A program made the translations under genes and the position numbers. DNA of 10,992 nt from Bacteroidota bacterium (GTDB taxonomy: Bacteria > Bacteroidota > Bacteroidia > Cytophagales > Cyclobacteriaceae), in assembly GCA_003242315.1 (NCBI GenBank), contig QGUY01000128.1, positions 1-10,992 of the forward strand, read 5' to 3'. Below the pieces are notes generated by a model that saw only the letters and a program-made list of their open reading frames with translations, did no database searches and had not been told where the DNA came from. Positions 1 to 6,743 of this stretch are shown in pieces. How positions within the stretch are numbered: position 1 is the first letter of the stretch; the number at the start of each line of letters is the position of its first letter.

Positions 1-3000
1 CTCGACAGAAAACTGGACGGCTCGGGATTAACGCTCGAAACGGCGTCGTTCTCTCTTAATGGCAAAATCAGTTCTCTCGGTTTCAAAGGTTATACCTATC
101 ACAACATCACATCAGATGCAAAATTCGCGTCGCAGTTCTTCAGCGGAGCGATGACCATTGACGACCCTAACCTTCGATTCACAGCACAGGGCTCAGTCGA
201 CCTGCGCGAAAACCGAAATATTATAAAGGTGCAGGCCACGCTCGACACCGCCGCCCTCCGCGCAATCAACCTGTCAAGACGTGATATTTACCTCAGGTCA
301 AAACTGGACGTCGACATTCGTGGTCTCGAACTGGATAGCCTGGTAGGTACGGTTGATCTTAACGACTTCCACATCAATGTGGACGGCGAGCATATGGATC
401 TTGAAAATGTGCATCTCTACTCTGAGAAACAGGGACGTCAGCGATTCGTGAAACTCGAGACGACATTGTTCGACGCACTCATCGAAGGGGATTACCAATT
501 TTCCGACCTGGCGCGTGATCTTGATCGACTCGTATACGAAATGGCGCTGAACGTAAGAAACCAGGATGCCGACATACGTCGCTACTATTCCGTGCGGCGA
601 CCGGTGCCTCGTTCCTATCGCGCTTCTTTCGACATTGACGTCAAGGATGTAGGCCCGCTCAGCGAACTGCTCGCCCTCGACCTCTCTCTTTCTAAGAACA
701 CGAGAATCGAAGGAAGCTTCACCTCGGGATACACGACCATCTTCCGCGCATATTCCCACATCGACACGATCGACTATCGCGGCAATCGCCTGCTGGATTC
801 AGAGGTGGAAATCAACGTATCCAAGATTGCCGACAGTACTAATGTGCTTGCCCTGGCTTTTCTTAATTCGAAGGAACAAAAGTTCAGTTCAGGACTTGCT
901 ACCGAAAATCTGGTAACAGAAGGCGTGTGGGATCGACGGCATATCGACTTTCGCGTTGACGCCGAACAAATTTCGCGGGGCAACTACATGCAACTCGAAG
1001 GCGCGATCGATTTTATGGTCGACAGTACCCGGATTAAGTTTCATCCCTCCCCTATCCACATCCTGAACCGTAACTGGCATATCGAACCAGAAAATGAAAT
1101 TATTGTTCGCGGCCGCGAAATCGAGATCCGCGACCTTATCGTCCTCAATCGCGATCAATTCGTTCGACTCGACGGCCGGATTTCCGAAGACTCGACGCAA
1201 GTGCTCGATCTGGCAATCGGAAACCTGGACCTTTCTTTCCTTGATCTGGTTACCGACAAGACATTCAAAGGCTCTCTCGACGCTGAAGTTCAGGTGTCAA
1301 ACTACTACCGGAGTCTTTCTGTCGAGAACGAAATATCTATTGACAGCCTTACGGTCAACGATTTCCTAGTGGGTAACGTCAAAGGCAACACGTTGTATGA
1401 CCCTGAGAAAAGGCGATTCAATATGGTGTTGAGTGTCGACCGCCACGATGAACGTATCGTAGCGCTGTACGGGACTTATACGCCGTCGAATAAACAGCCT
1501 TTGGATCTCGAGGCGAATCTGGACCAGGCCAACCTGAGGATATTGCAACCATTCCTGCAGGAGATTCTCAGCGACATCAACGGTACCGTGACGGGGCGCT
1601 TTGCCATCACAGGAACACTGCGCGATCCGGAAATTCGCGGCGAGGGAACAGTAACGAATGGTCAACTTCGGGTGAACTACACCCAGGCGTTGTACAACTT
1701 TACCGGCATCATTGGATTGCGTCCTGAAGAGATCTACTTCAAGGATATTGAGCTGACAGACATTTACCGGAATAAAGGCAAGCTTACAGGCAAGATTACA
1801 CACCACAATTTCTATCGCATGGCGGTCGATCTTCGGGCGACGTTTTCAGATTTTATGGTGCTGAACACGACGCCCCGCGACAACTCCCTCTTCTACGGAC
1901 AGGGTTTTGCCACCGGTGAAGTCCGATTCACAGGACCTGTCTGGAATATGACCATCACCTCGCTCGCGCGTACCGAAAAAAACACGCGTATCTTCATACC
2001 TATTGGCGGAAATGAAGTTACCGAGAAGCAGGACTTTATCAATTTTGTCAGCCTGGACGACACTCTCGTGGTTAACGTCGATGGCCACTCGCACGCAGAA
2101 CCCGTAGCGATAACCGGCGTGAACCTGGAACTCTTCCTCGACGTCACACCGGACGCCTACTGTGAAATCATTTTTGATATCCGTTCAGGCGACATCATCC
2201 GGGGACGGGGTAATGGCGATCTCAAACTTCAGCTCGACACGAAGGGCGAGTTCAATATGTTCGGCACTATCGAATTCACGCAAGGGGCATATAACTTCAC
2301 CCTTTACGACATTATCAACAAGGAGTTCGAGATTCAGCCCGGAAGCCGGATTACGTGGTCAGGCGATCCATATGGTGCAAGCCTCGATATTGACGCGACT
2401 TACAACCAACTTGCTTCCTTCGCTCCGCTTGTAAGCGACAACAGCCAGACCACAAGTCCGGAACTGAGAAGAAAATATCCCGTACAGGTATTGCTGAACC
2501 TCGAAGGGGCCATGCGGTCACCCGATATCACATTTGATATTGTAGCACCCGAACTTCCCCAGACGGTGAGCGTTGCCAACATGCCGTTGTCGTTTGTATT
2601 CGACACGTTCAAGAACAAGCTGGATGAGCAGGAATTGAAGCGTCAGGTATTTAGTCTGATTGTGTTACGGAAGTTCCAGCCCCTGGAGTCGTTCAACACC
2701 AGTGGAACATTGTACAACAGCGTAAGCGAACTGTTGTCGAATCAACTCAGCTACTGGATGAGCCAGGTGGATGAAAATCTTGAGATTGACGTGGACCTTG
2801 GTACTATGGACCAGGAAGCTTTCAACACGTTCCAGTTGCGGCTATCGTACACCTTCCTGAATGGGCGGCTTAGGATCACAAGGGATGGCACGTTTGGGAA
2901 TACAGACTACAACAATGCTTACAATCAGAACAATGTAGCCAGTGTTGCTGGCGACTGGACTGTTGACTATTACCTCACCGCGGATGGAAAATTCAAGGTG

Positions 3001-3213
3001 AAGATGTACAACCGAACCAACTACAACCAGTTGTCCACGTCCGTAGACAATCAATACTTCACCACGGGCGTAAGCCTTCAGCACGTGCAAAGTTTTAACG
3101 ACTTTAAGGACCTGATCCGTTTCGCACGGAGAAACAGGGAAGCGGCTCCCGCGCGGCGCGAAGAGGATGCAGTCGACGACGAGCTGAATCCTGAGGCTAT
3201 GCGAAATAACTGA
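1..3213 (+). CDS. tamB: TamB-family translocation/assembly module protein (DUF490), 5' end outside window
   Basis: The reading frame is open from base 1, so the first in-frame ATG at 151 is internal and the true start lies upstream. About 1070 residues are visible. They form long alternating beta-strand sequence, rich in Asp, Asn and short hydrophobic stretches, as expected of the elongated beta-taco (AsmA/TamB) fold. The last ~300 residues (about 2160-3130) resemble the TamB C-terminal domain, with a conserved end region around LRLSYTFLNGRLRITRDG (about 2836-2889) followed by a strand-rich tail and a charged, disordered C-terminus. TamB proteins are anchored in the inner membrane, span the periplasm and help lipid transport or assembly of outer-membrane proteins; the N-terminal anchor is not in view. 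The stop overlaps the next start by one base (TGATG), which suggests translational coupling. Family assignment is confident; the exact role in this organism is inferred. Confidence 0.88.
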   Translation, partial: LDRKLDGSGLTLETASFSLNGKISSLGFKGYTYHNITSDAKFASQFFSGAMTIDDPNLRFTAQGSVDLRENRNIIKVQATLDTAALRAINLSRRDIYLRSKLDVDIRGLELDSLVGTVDLNDFHINVDGEHMDLENVHLYSEKQGRQRFVKLETTLFDALIEGDYQFSDLARDLDRLVYEMALNVRNQDADIRRYYSVRRPVPRSYRASFDIDVKDVGPLSELLALDLSLSKNTRIEGSFTSGYTTIFRAYSHIDTIDYRGNRLLDSEVEINVSKIADSTNVLALAFLNSKEQKFSSGLATENLVTEGVWDRRHIDFRVDAEQISRGNYMQLEGAIDFMVDSTRIKFHPSPIHILNRNWHIEPENEIIVRGREIEIRDLIVLNRDQFVRLDGRISEDSTQVLDLAIGNLDLSFLDLVTDKTFKGSLDAEVQVSNYYRSLSVENEISIDSLTVNDFLVGNVKGNTLYDPEKRRFNMVLSVDRHDERIVALYGTYTPSNKQPLDLEANLDQANLRILQPFLQEILSDINGTVTGRFAITGTLRDPEIRGEGTVTNGQLRVNYTQALYNFTGIIGLRPEEIYFKDIELTDIYRNKGKLTGKITHHNFYRMAVDLRATFSDFMVLNTTPRDNSLFYGQGFATGEVRFTGPVWNMTITSLARTEKNTRIFIPIGGNEVTEKQDFINFVSLDDTLVVNVDGHSHAEPVAITGVNLELFLDVTPDAYCEIIFDIRSGDIIRGRGNGDLKLQLDTKGEFNMFGTIEFTQGAYNFTLYDIINKEFEIQPGSRITWSGDPYGASLDIDATYNQLASFAPLVSDNSQTTSPELRRKYPVQVLLNLEGAMRSPDITFDIVAPELPQTVSVANMPLSFVFDTFKNKLDEQELKRQVFSLIVLRKFQPLESFNTSGTLYNSVSELLSNQLSYWMSQVDENLEIDVDLGTMDQEAFNTFQLRLSYTFLNGRLRITRDGTFGNTDYNNAYNQNNVASVAGDWTVDYYLTADGKFKVKMYNRTNYNQLSTSVDNQYFTTGVSLQHVQSFNDFKDLIRFARRNREAAPARREEDAVDDELNPEAMRNN

Positions 3214-4109
3214 TGAACAGGCGGGGCAATATCAAAGCAATCGTATTTTCCATTGTGTTCCTATTGCTTGCCACTTGCGTGCGCGCACAGCAGGCAGACA
3301 CAACAGCAAACGAAGGGGTCAGGAATCGCCGGCTTCGAACGCTAGTGATCGCAGGGACGGTAACTTACGGTGCTGCTCTTGCGGGTCTTAACGAGCTGTG
3401 GTATAAAGAATCCTCGCGTCAATCGTTTGCCTTTTTTAATGATGTGAAAGAATGGAAACAGGTTGACAAAGTTGGCCACTTCTTTTCAGCATTCTATCTA
3501 AGCTACGGCACGGAGAAGTTGCTCCAATGGAGTGGAGTACCTGATGAAAAGACTGTGTTGCCTGCTGCGCTGACTGGCTTTCTGCTCCTCCTGCCCATCG
3601 AGATTATGGACGGTTTCTCCTCTGACTATGGGGCATCCGCAGGTGATCTCGCTGCGAATGCCCTGGGATCTGCACTGTTCTTTGGTCAGAAAAAGGCGTG
3701 GGGTGAAATCCGCATCTATCCAAAGTTTTCCTACCATGCTACCGATTATCCATTGATACGTCCGGACGCATTGGGGGATACATTTGCTTCACGTGTGATC
3801 AAAGATTACAACGCGCAGACGTATTGGTTATCGGTCGACGCAGACAAGTTCTTTGTGTTCCCAAAATGGCTCAACCTTGCGGTAGGATATGGGGTGGCCG
3901 ACATGCCTTACGCGCTGGACAGATCCAATGAAAGGATGGGGTACGATCCCTATCGGCAATACTATTTTAGTATTGACCCTGATTTGACGGCCATTCGCAC
4001 ACGATCAAAATTCCTGCGAACAGCACTGACGGTATTGAACGTGGTGAAAATTCCTTCGCCAACCATCGAATTTTCCCGCAAGGGCACGCACTTTCACTGG
4101 TTTTATTGA
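3213..4109 (+). CDS. DUF2279 family membrane/periplasmic protein
   Basis: A 298-residue protein whose ATG overlaps the tamB stop by one base, so the two are probably co-transcribed and translationally coupled. Residues 1-25 form a signal peptide: basic MNRRGNIK, a hydrophobic core, and a likely signal peptidase I site after VRA, before QQ. There is a Cys at residue 22, but the residue before it is Thr, so a lipobox is unlikely. The recognisable family core is DKVGHFFSAFYLSYG (about 85-99), followed by a hydrophobic helix (GFLLLLPIEIMDGFSSDYG, 122-140) and AGDLAANALGSALFFGQ (143-159). This pattern is typical of DUF2279 (YfiM-like) proteins, whose function is unknown. The C-terminal half (about 165-298) is aromatic-rich and may form strands. 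The link to envelope biology comes from the neighbour and the signal peptide, not from a known activity. Confidence 0.75.
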   Translation: MNRRGNIKAIVFSIVFLLLATCVRAQQADTTANEGVRNRRLRTLVIAGTVTYGAALAGLNELWYKESSRQSFAFFNDVKEWKQVDKVGHFFSAFYLSYGTEKLLQWSGVPDEKTVLPAALTGFLLLLPIEIMDGFSSDYGASAGDLAANALGSALFFGQKKAWGEIRIYPKFSYHATDYPLIRPDALGDTFASRVIKDYNAQTYWLSVDADKFFVFPKWLNLAVGYGVADMPYALDRSNERMGYDPYRQYYFSIDPDLTAIRTRSKFLRTALTVLNVVKIPSPTIEFSRKGTHFHWFY

Positions 4110-4171
4110 CCTTCCAACATAGCCCTTTTGCTTTCTTTTTGTTACATTCACACAACCAATGCCTTAAACCT

Positions 4172-4570
4172 ATGGCTAATGTTCTCGACTACGCGCGCCA
4201 GTTTGCCGAAGAGGTAGGCGGACAGTACACGGATTACGACAACTCCAAGGCTGTAATTGTTGTACCGCTCAGCGCCGGACGATTCCAGACCGTGCTGGCA
4301 TTTACCCGCACAGGGGCCACGGGTCGCGATCATGTGCTGTTCATTTCAAAAATCTGCGACTTCGACGAAAGCATTGACCTGCGCGATCTGCTGGAAAAGA
4401 ACAGTGCCTTTGATTACAGTCGGTTTATTGTCGAGGACAGTTTCCTCAAAGTAGTAGCCTCCTGCTCCAACGACAACGCCACACCTGAACTCGTCAGAGA
4501 AATGATCCAGGAGGTAGCCAACATTGCCGACCGATTTGAATTCCGCTTCACAGGACAAGACGTACACTAG
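4172..4570 (+). CDS. hypothetical protein, 132 residues, small alpha/beta domain
   Basis: The ATG at 4172 (MANVLDYARQFAEEVGG) is chosen because the frame upstream could only begin with a TTG at 4106 that overlaps the preceding gene and adds an unlikely N-terminus. The protein is soluble and acidic, with no signal peptide or membrane segment. The apparent order is an N-terminal amphipathic helix, strands (AVIVVPLSAG, FQTVLAFTRT, HVLFISKIC), a DLRDLLEKN helix, further strands and a C-terminal helix (PELVREMIQEVANIADRFE). The layout is reminiscent of the YbjN / type III secretion chaperone-like fold, but that is an impression from predicted secondary structure only. It lies 62 bases after the DUF2279 gene, on the same strand, and ends upstream of the rnpB promoter. 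The function is not recognised. Confidence 0.7.
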   Translation: MANVLDYARQFAEEVGGQYTDYDNSKAVIVVPLSAGRFQTVLAFTRTGATGRDHVLFISKICDFDESIDLRDLLEKNSAFDYSRFIVEDSFLKVVASCSNDNATPELVREMIQEVANIADRFEFRFTGQDVH

Positions 4571-4600
4571 GGCAGTGTGAGTGTGGGGTGAGGATGGGTG

Positions 4601-4634
4601 TTCGGGAACCTATTTCCGCTATTTTGTATTTTTG
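4601..4634 (+). promoter_or_regulatory. Bacteroidota-type promoter of rnpB
   Basis: TATTTTTG at 4627-4634 is an exact match to the -7 consensus TAnnTTTG used by the primary sigma factor of Bacteroidota. TTCG at 4601-4604 is a 3-of-4 match to the -33 box TTTG, with a 22-base spacer. Transcription would start around 4639-4641, which coincides with the first base of the RNase P P1 helix. The -7 box is strong; the -33 box is weak. Confidence 0.6.
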
Positions 4635-4638
4635 ACAT

Positions 4639-5037
4639 TGCAAGCCGCCTTATCGCTCCGCGCATCTTGTGCGGGGAGGAAAGTCCGGACAGCACAGAGC
4701 ACCGTACTTCCTAACGGGAAGGCTCCGGGTAACACCGGGGACAGATAGTGCCACAGAAAACATACCGCCCCGACTTGCAAAGCTCGTCGGGGTAAGGGTG
4801 AAAAGGCGAGGTAAGAGCTCACCGGTCGGGTGGTGACATCCGACGCATGGTAAACCTTACGGGCTGAAAGGTCAAATAAGCACCGGATATGAAGCTGCTC
4901 GTTTCTGTCCCGTGGGAGCAATCCCCGGGCGCCGGTGTGGGTAGACCGCAAGATCTTCGTCGTGAGGCGAAGACCAGATAAATGATAAGGGCCTGTGCCT
5001 CGTGCACGGGTACAGAATCCGGCTTACAGGCTTGCTT
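4639..5037 (+). ncRNA. rnpB: RNase P RNA (class A)
   Basis: This is the catalytic RNA of ribonuclease P, which removes the 5' leader from tRNA precursors. The conserved blocks occur in order: GAGGAAAGTCC (4676-4686, 5' strand of P4), CACAGAAAACATACCGCC (4752-4769), GGTAAGGGTGAAAAGGCGAG (4791-4810) followed by GTAAGAGCTCACC, CATGGTAAACC (4847-4857), AGATAAATGATAAGGG (about 4976-4991) and ACAGAATCCGGCTTA (5012-5026, 3' strand of P4). The ends are set by helix P1: GCAAGCC at 4640-4646 pairs perfectly with GGCTTGC at 5029-5035. The length of about 400 bases is normal for this class. The gene has its own promoter directly upstream and a strong terminator directly downstream, so it is a single-gene unit. 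The exact ends are uncertain by a few bases. Confidence 0.96.
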
Positions 5038-5051
5038 CTTTTGAAAATGAG

Positions 5052-5081
5052 GACCTGTCCGAGAGGGCAGGTCTTTTTTTT
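5052..5081 (+). terminator. rho-independent terminator of rnpB
   Basis: GACCTGTCC (5052-5060) pairs with GGGCAGGTC (5065-5073) to give nine base pairs including one G-T wobble, closed by a GAGA loop. A run of eight T follows (5074-5081). It begins about 17 bases after the end of helix P1. Confidence 0.93.
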
Positions 5082-5171
5082 GTGTTGATGTGCTGACGTT
5101 GGGTAGCTCGACGTATGGGACTTTCGTTGAGTAATTTACGCTAGCCCCACAGGTACGTTAGAGTCTTTCAC

Positions 5172-5206
5172 CGCGAAGACGCTAAGGCGCAAAGGGATCG
5201 CAAAGA
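5172..5206. repeat. degenerate 8-base tandem repeat CGCnAAGR
   Basis: Four units are visible: CGCGAAGA (5172-5179), CGCTAAGG (5180-5187), CGCAAAGG (5188-5195) and, after a 3-base insertion, CGCAAAGA (5199-5206). The sequence resembles short dispersed intergenic repeats found in many environmental bacteria; whether it occurs elsewhere in this genome cannot be seen here. Confidence 0.65.
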
Positions 5207-5256
5207 GGTGCATCTCCACTGTTGGAATACCTGGTTGTAGGTAGAACCGCGCGGTG

Positions 5257-5279
5257 GCCCCCTTTAGGGACCAAGGGGC
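5257..5279. repeat. GC-rich inverted repeat
   Basis: GCCCC at 5257-5261 can pair with GGGGC at 5275-5279. The alternative register CCCCTT (5259-5264) with AAGGGG (5273-5278) gives six pairs. No T-run follows, so it is not a terminator for the plus strand. It may belong to the same repeat element as the CGCnAAGR units just upstream. Confidence 0.4.
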
Positions 5280-5382
5280 GAAGGGAGGTGTTGAATTTTC
5301 CAATTTCCCCTTCAAACCATACCTTTACAGTTTACACGATCCGCGAGAACTTACAGTATTCATCCAATGGTCTAATTCAGTC

Positions 5383-6534
5383 ATGGCAAGAATTCTCATC
5401 ATTGAAGACGATGCAAAAATCCGATCCATCCTGAAGGAAATCCTTGAAGACAAGGATCACGAAGTAGAGGAAGCTCCCGACGGTCAGGAAGGATTGAAGA
5501 AACTCGAGCAGGGAAACTTCGACCTATGCCTGTGCGACATCAAGATGCCAAAGATGGATGGACTGGAGGTGTTGGAAAAGGCTAAAGCGAAAGACATCCC
5601 AACAAACTTTGTGATCATATCAGCGCATGGGACCATCGATATTGCTGTCGAAGCGGTGAAGAAAGGTGCGTTTGACTTTCTGCAGAAGCCTTTCGACCTG
5701 GGCAGATTGGAAATCACCCTCCGCAATGCCCTGGACAAATCCAATCTTGTAAAGGAAACGCGAACGCTACGCAAGAAAATTTCGCAACGCTGGGATATTG
5801 TCGGTGAGTCTCCGGAGCTCAAGAATGTCATGGAGATGATTGACAAGGTTGCGCCAACGGATGCGCGCGTCTTGATCACCGGACCGAATGGAAGTGGAAA
5901 AGAACTTGTAGCAAGAGCTATTCATGAAAGGAGTCCGAGAGCGGGAATGCCTCTCGTAGAAGTCAACTGTGCGGCTATCCCCAGCGAGCTCATCGAGAGC
6001 GAACTGTTCGGCCATGAAAAGGGGTCTTTCACATCGGCGGTAAAGCAACGCATTGGAAAATTTGAGCAGGCAGAAGGCGGTACACTGTTCCTCGACGAAA
6101 TCGGTGACATGAGCCTTTCCGCTCAGGCCAAAGTGTTGCGGGCTTTGCAGGAGAACAAGATCTCACGGGTTGGCGGCGAAAAGGAAATCCCAATAAACGT
6201 GCGGGTATTGGCCGCAACGAACAAGGACCTTAAGAAAGAAATAGCTGAAAAGAACTTCCGCGAAGACCTGTATCACAGGCTCAGTGTCATCGTCATCAAG
6301 GTGCCGTCACTGGCTGAAAGGATCAGCGACATCCCGTTGCTGGTGGATCGCTTCCTGGAAGACATTGCGGAAGATTATGGAACCCGGAAGAAAACTATTC
6401 ACCCGGCTGGAATTGAAAAGCTCTCCCAACACAGCTGGCCCGGAAACATCCGTGAACTTCGCAATGTCGTGGAGAGACTGGTGATTATGAGCGGGGATCA
6501 GATCACCCCCGAAGATGTGGATCGATACCTGTAA
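5383..6534 (+). CDS. NtrC-like response regulator: receiver plus sigma-54-type AAA+ domain, no DNA-binding domain
   Basis: The start is the ATG at 5383 (MARILIIEDD), because a receiver domain begins with exactly this strand; the protein is 383 residues. Receiver domain, residues 1-~120: acidic pocket E8, D9 and D10, phospho-acceptor D52 (CDIKMP), switch S80 and conserved K102 (QKPF). AAA+ domain, ~139-375: Walker A GPNGSGK (167-173), GSFTSA (214-219) where sigma-54 activators usually have GAFTGA, Walker B TLFLDE (234-239), the FREDLYHRL arginine-finger region, and sensor II WPGNIRELRNVVERL. The protein stops shortly after ITPEDVDRYL, at the end of the AAA+ lid, so the usual Fis-type helix-turn-helix is absent; typical NtrC-type regulators run to 440-480 residues. 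No histidine kinase gene is adjacent. It probably activates sigma-54 RNA polymerase from solution or through a partner, or has lost that role. The stop lies 7 bases from that of the convergent lipoprotein gene. Confidence 0.9.
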   Translation: MARILIIEDDAKIRSILKEILEDKDHEVEEAPDGQEGLKKLEQGNFDLCLCDIKMPKMDGLEVLEKAKAKDIPTNFVIISAHGTIDIAVEAVKKGAFDFLQKPFDLGRLEITLRNALDKSNLVKETRTLRKKISQRWDIVGESPELKNVMEMIDKVAPTDARVLITGPNGSGKELVARAIHERSPRAGMPLVEVNCAAIPSELIESELFGHEKGSFTSAVKQRIGKFEQAEGGTLFLDEIGDMSLSAQAKVLRALQENKISRVGGEKEIPINVRVLAATNKDLKKEIAEKNFREDLYHRLSVIVIKVPSLAERISDIPLLVDRFLEDIAEDYGTRKKTIHPAGIEKLSQHSWPGNIRELRNVVERLVIMSGDQITPEDVDRYL

Positions 6535-6541
6535 GGCTCAA

Positions 6542-6661
6542 TCAAATCCGGCGCTCAGAGGAGGACTTGCCGGTATCTTGTTTTGTGTACGTGGGACACG
6601 TGTACTGGCTACAAGCTGAAACGAAAGCAGCGACCAGCAAGAAGATGATAACCTTTTTCAT
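6542..6661 (-). CDS. small lipoprotein, 39 residues
   Basis: An ATG at 6661-6659 opens 39 codons ending in TGA at 6544-6542. Residues 1-16 are a classic lipoprotein signal (MKK, then VIIFLLVAAF) ending in the lipobox VSAC with Cys17. The mature peptide has only 23 residues, begins CSQYTCPTYTK and ends in a charged, Ser-rich tail. The basic start, hydrophobic core and lipobox in the expected order and spacing make chance unlikely, and I recall similar short lipoproteins with a YTCPTY motif in other Cytophagales (unverified). It would be lipidated on Cys17; Cys22 could form a disulfide. It is convergent with the response regulator, and lies 82 bases downstream of the LuxE-like gene on the same strand. 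Two Bacteroidota-type promoter matches lie in that gap. The function is unknown. Confidence 0.72.
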   Translation of the reverse strand: MKKVIIFLLVAAFVSACSQYTCPTYTKQDTGKSSSERRI

Positions 6662-6678
6662 GACAACGTGAATTTAAT

Positions 6679-6742
6679 CAAAATTAAGCACTCCATCACC
6701 CTTAATCAAATATAGGACCAATTGGCCCGGCCGTTATCCAAA
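6679..6742 (-). promoter_or_regulatory. one or two Bacteroidota-type promoters of the small lipoprotein gene
   Basis: On the minus strand there are two exact TAnnTTTG boxes: TATATTTG (6714 to 6707) and TAATTTTG (6686 to 6679). The TTTG at the end of the first box (6710-6707) stands 20 bases before the second box, so TTTG-N20-TAATTTTG is a near-ideal promoter, starting transcription about 12 bases before the ATG. The first box has its own TTTG at 6742-6739 with a longer 24-base spacer and would give a leader of about 40 bases. The two sites share a TTTGATTAA direct repeat. Which one is used cannot be told from sequence. Confidence 0.55.
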
Positions 6743-6743
6743 A

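Larger units (their letters stand above)
5082..5382. other. non-coding spacer between rnpB and the response regulator
   Basis: Three hundred bases with no credible gene. The frame of the following regulator is open back to 5254, but those codons encode no recognisable sequence and lie in a repeat-rich stretch. Contents: ordinary spacer to about 5165, a tandem CGCnAAGR repeat (5172-5206), a GC-rich inverted repeat (5257-5279), and an AT-richer segment from about 5290 that probably carries the regulator's promoter. The best -7 candidate there is TACCTTTA at 5320-5327, one base off TAnnTTTG, with only TTTT at 5296-5299 as a -33 box. That promoter assignment is weak. Confidence 0.6.

Noticed and set aside
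151..153. ATG at 151 as start of the TamB gene
   Set aside because: The frame is open back to base 1 and the upstream codons (LDRKLDGSG onwards) continue the same strand-rich sequence, so the gene is cut by the window edge.
298..759. Minus-strand 153-codon frame opposite tamB, and similar ones at 1366-1806
   Set aside because: They are antisense to recognisable TamB sequence and have Arg/Val-rich, low-structure products typical of shadow frames.
4127..4150. TTTG plus TACATTCA as a promoter for the 132-residue protein
   Set aside because: The spacer is only 12 bases, well below the 19-23 expected, and the second box deviates from TAnnTTTG at two positions.
4619..5007. Minus-strand frames across 4619-5007
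   Set aside because: They lie entirely within the RNase P RNA gene, whose conserved blocks explain the sequence.
5172..5206. CRISPR-like array
   Set aside because: The units are only 8 bases and directly adjacent, with no spacers and no cas genes.
5254..5382. N-terminal extension of the response regulator from 5254
   Set aside because: The added 43 residues show no receiver sequence and come from repeat-rich DNA; MARILIIEDD at 5383 is the normal receiver start.
6585..6605. Nine-pair hairpin with a 3-base loop as a terminator between convergent genes
   Set aside because: No T-run follows on either strand, and it falls within the small lipoprotein coding sequence (the CPTYT codons), which accounts for it.
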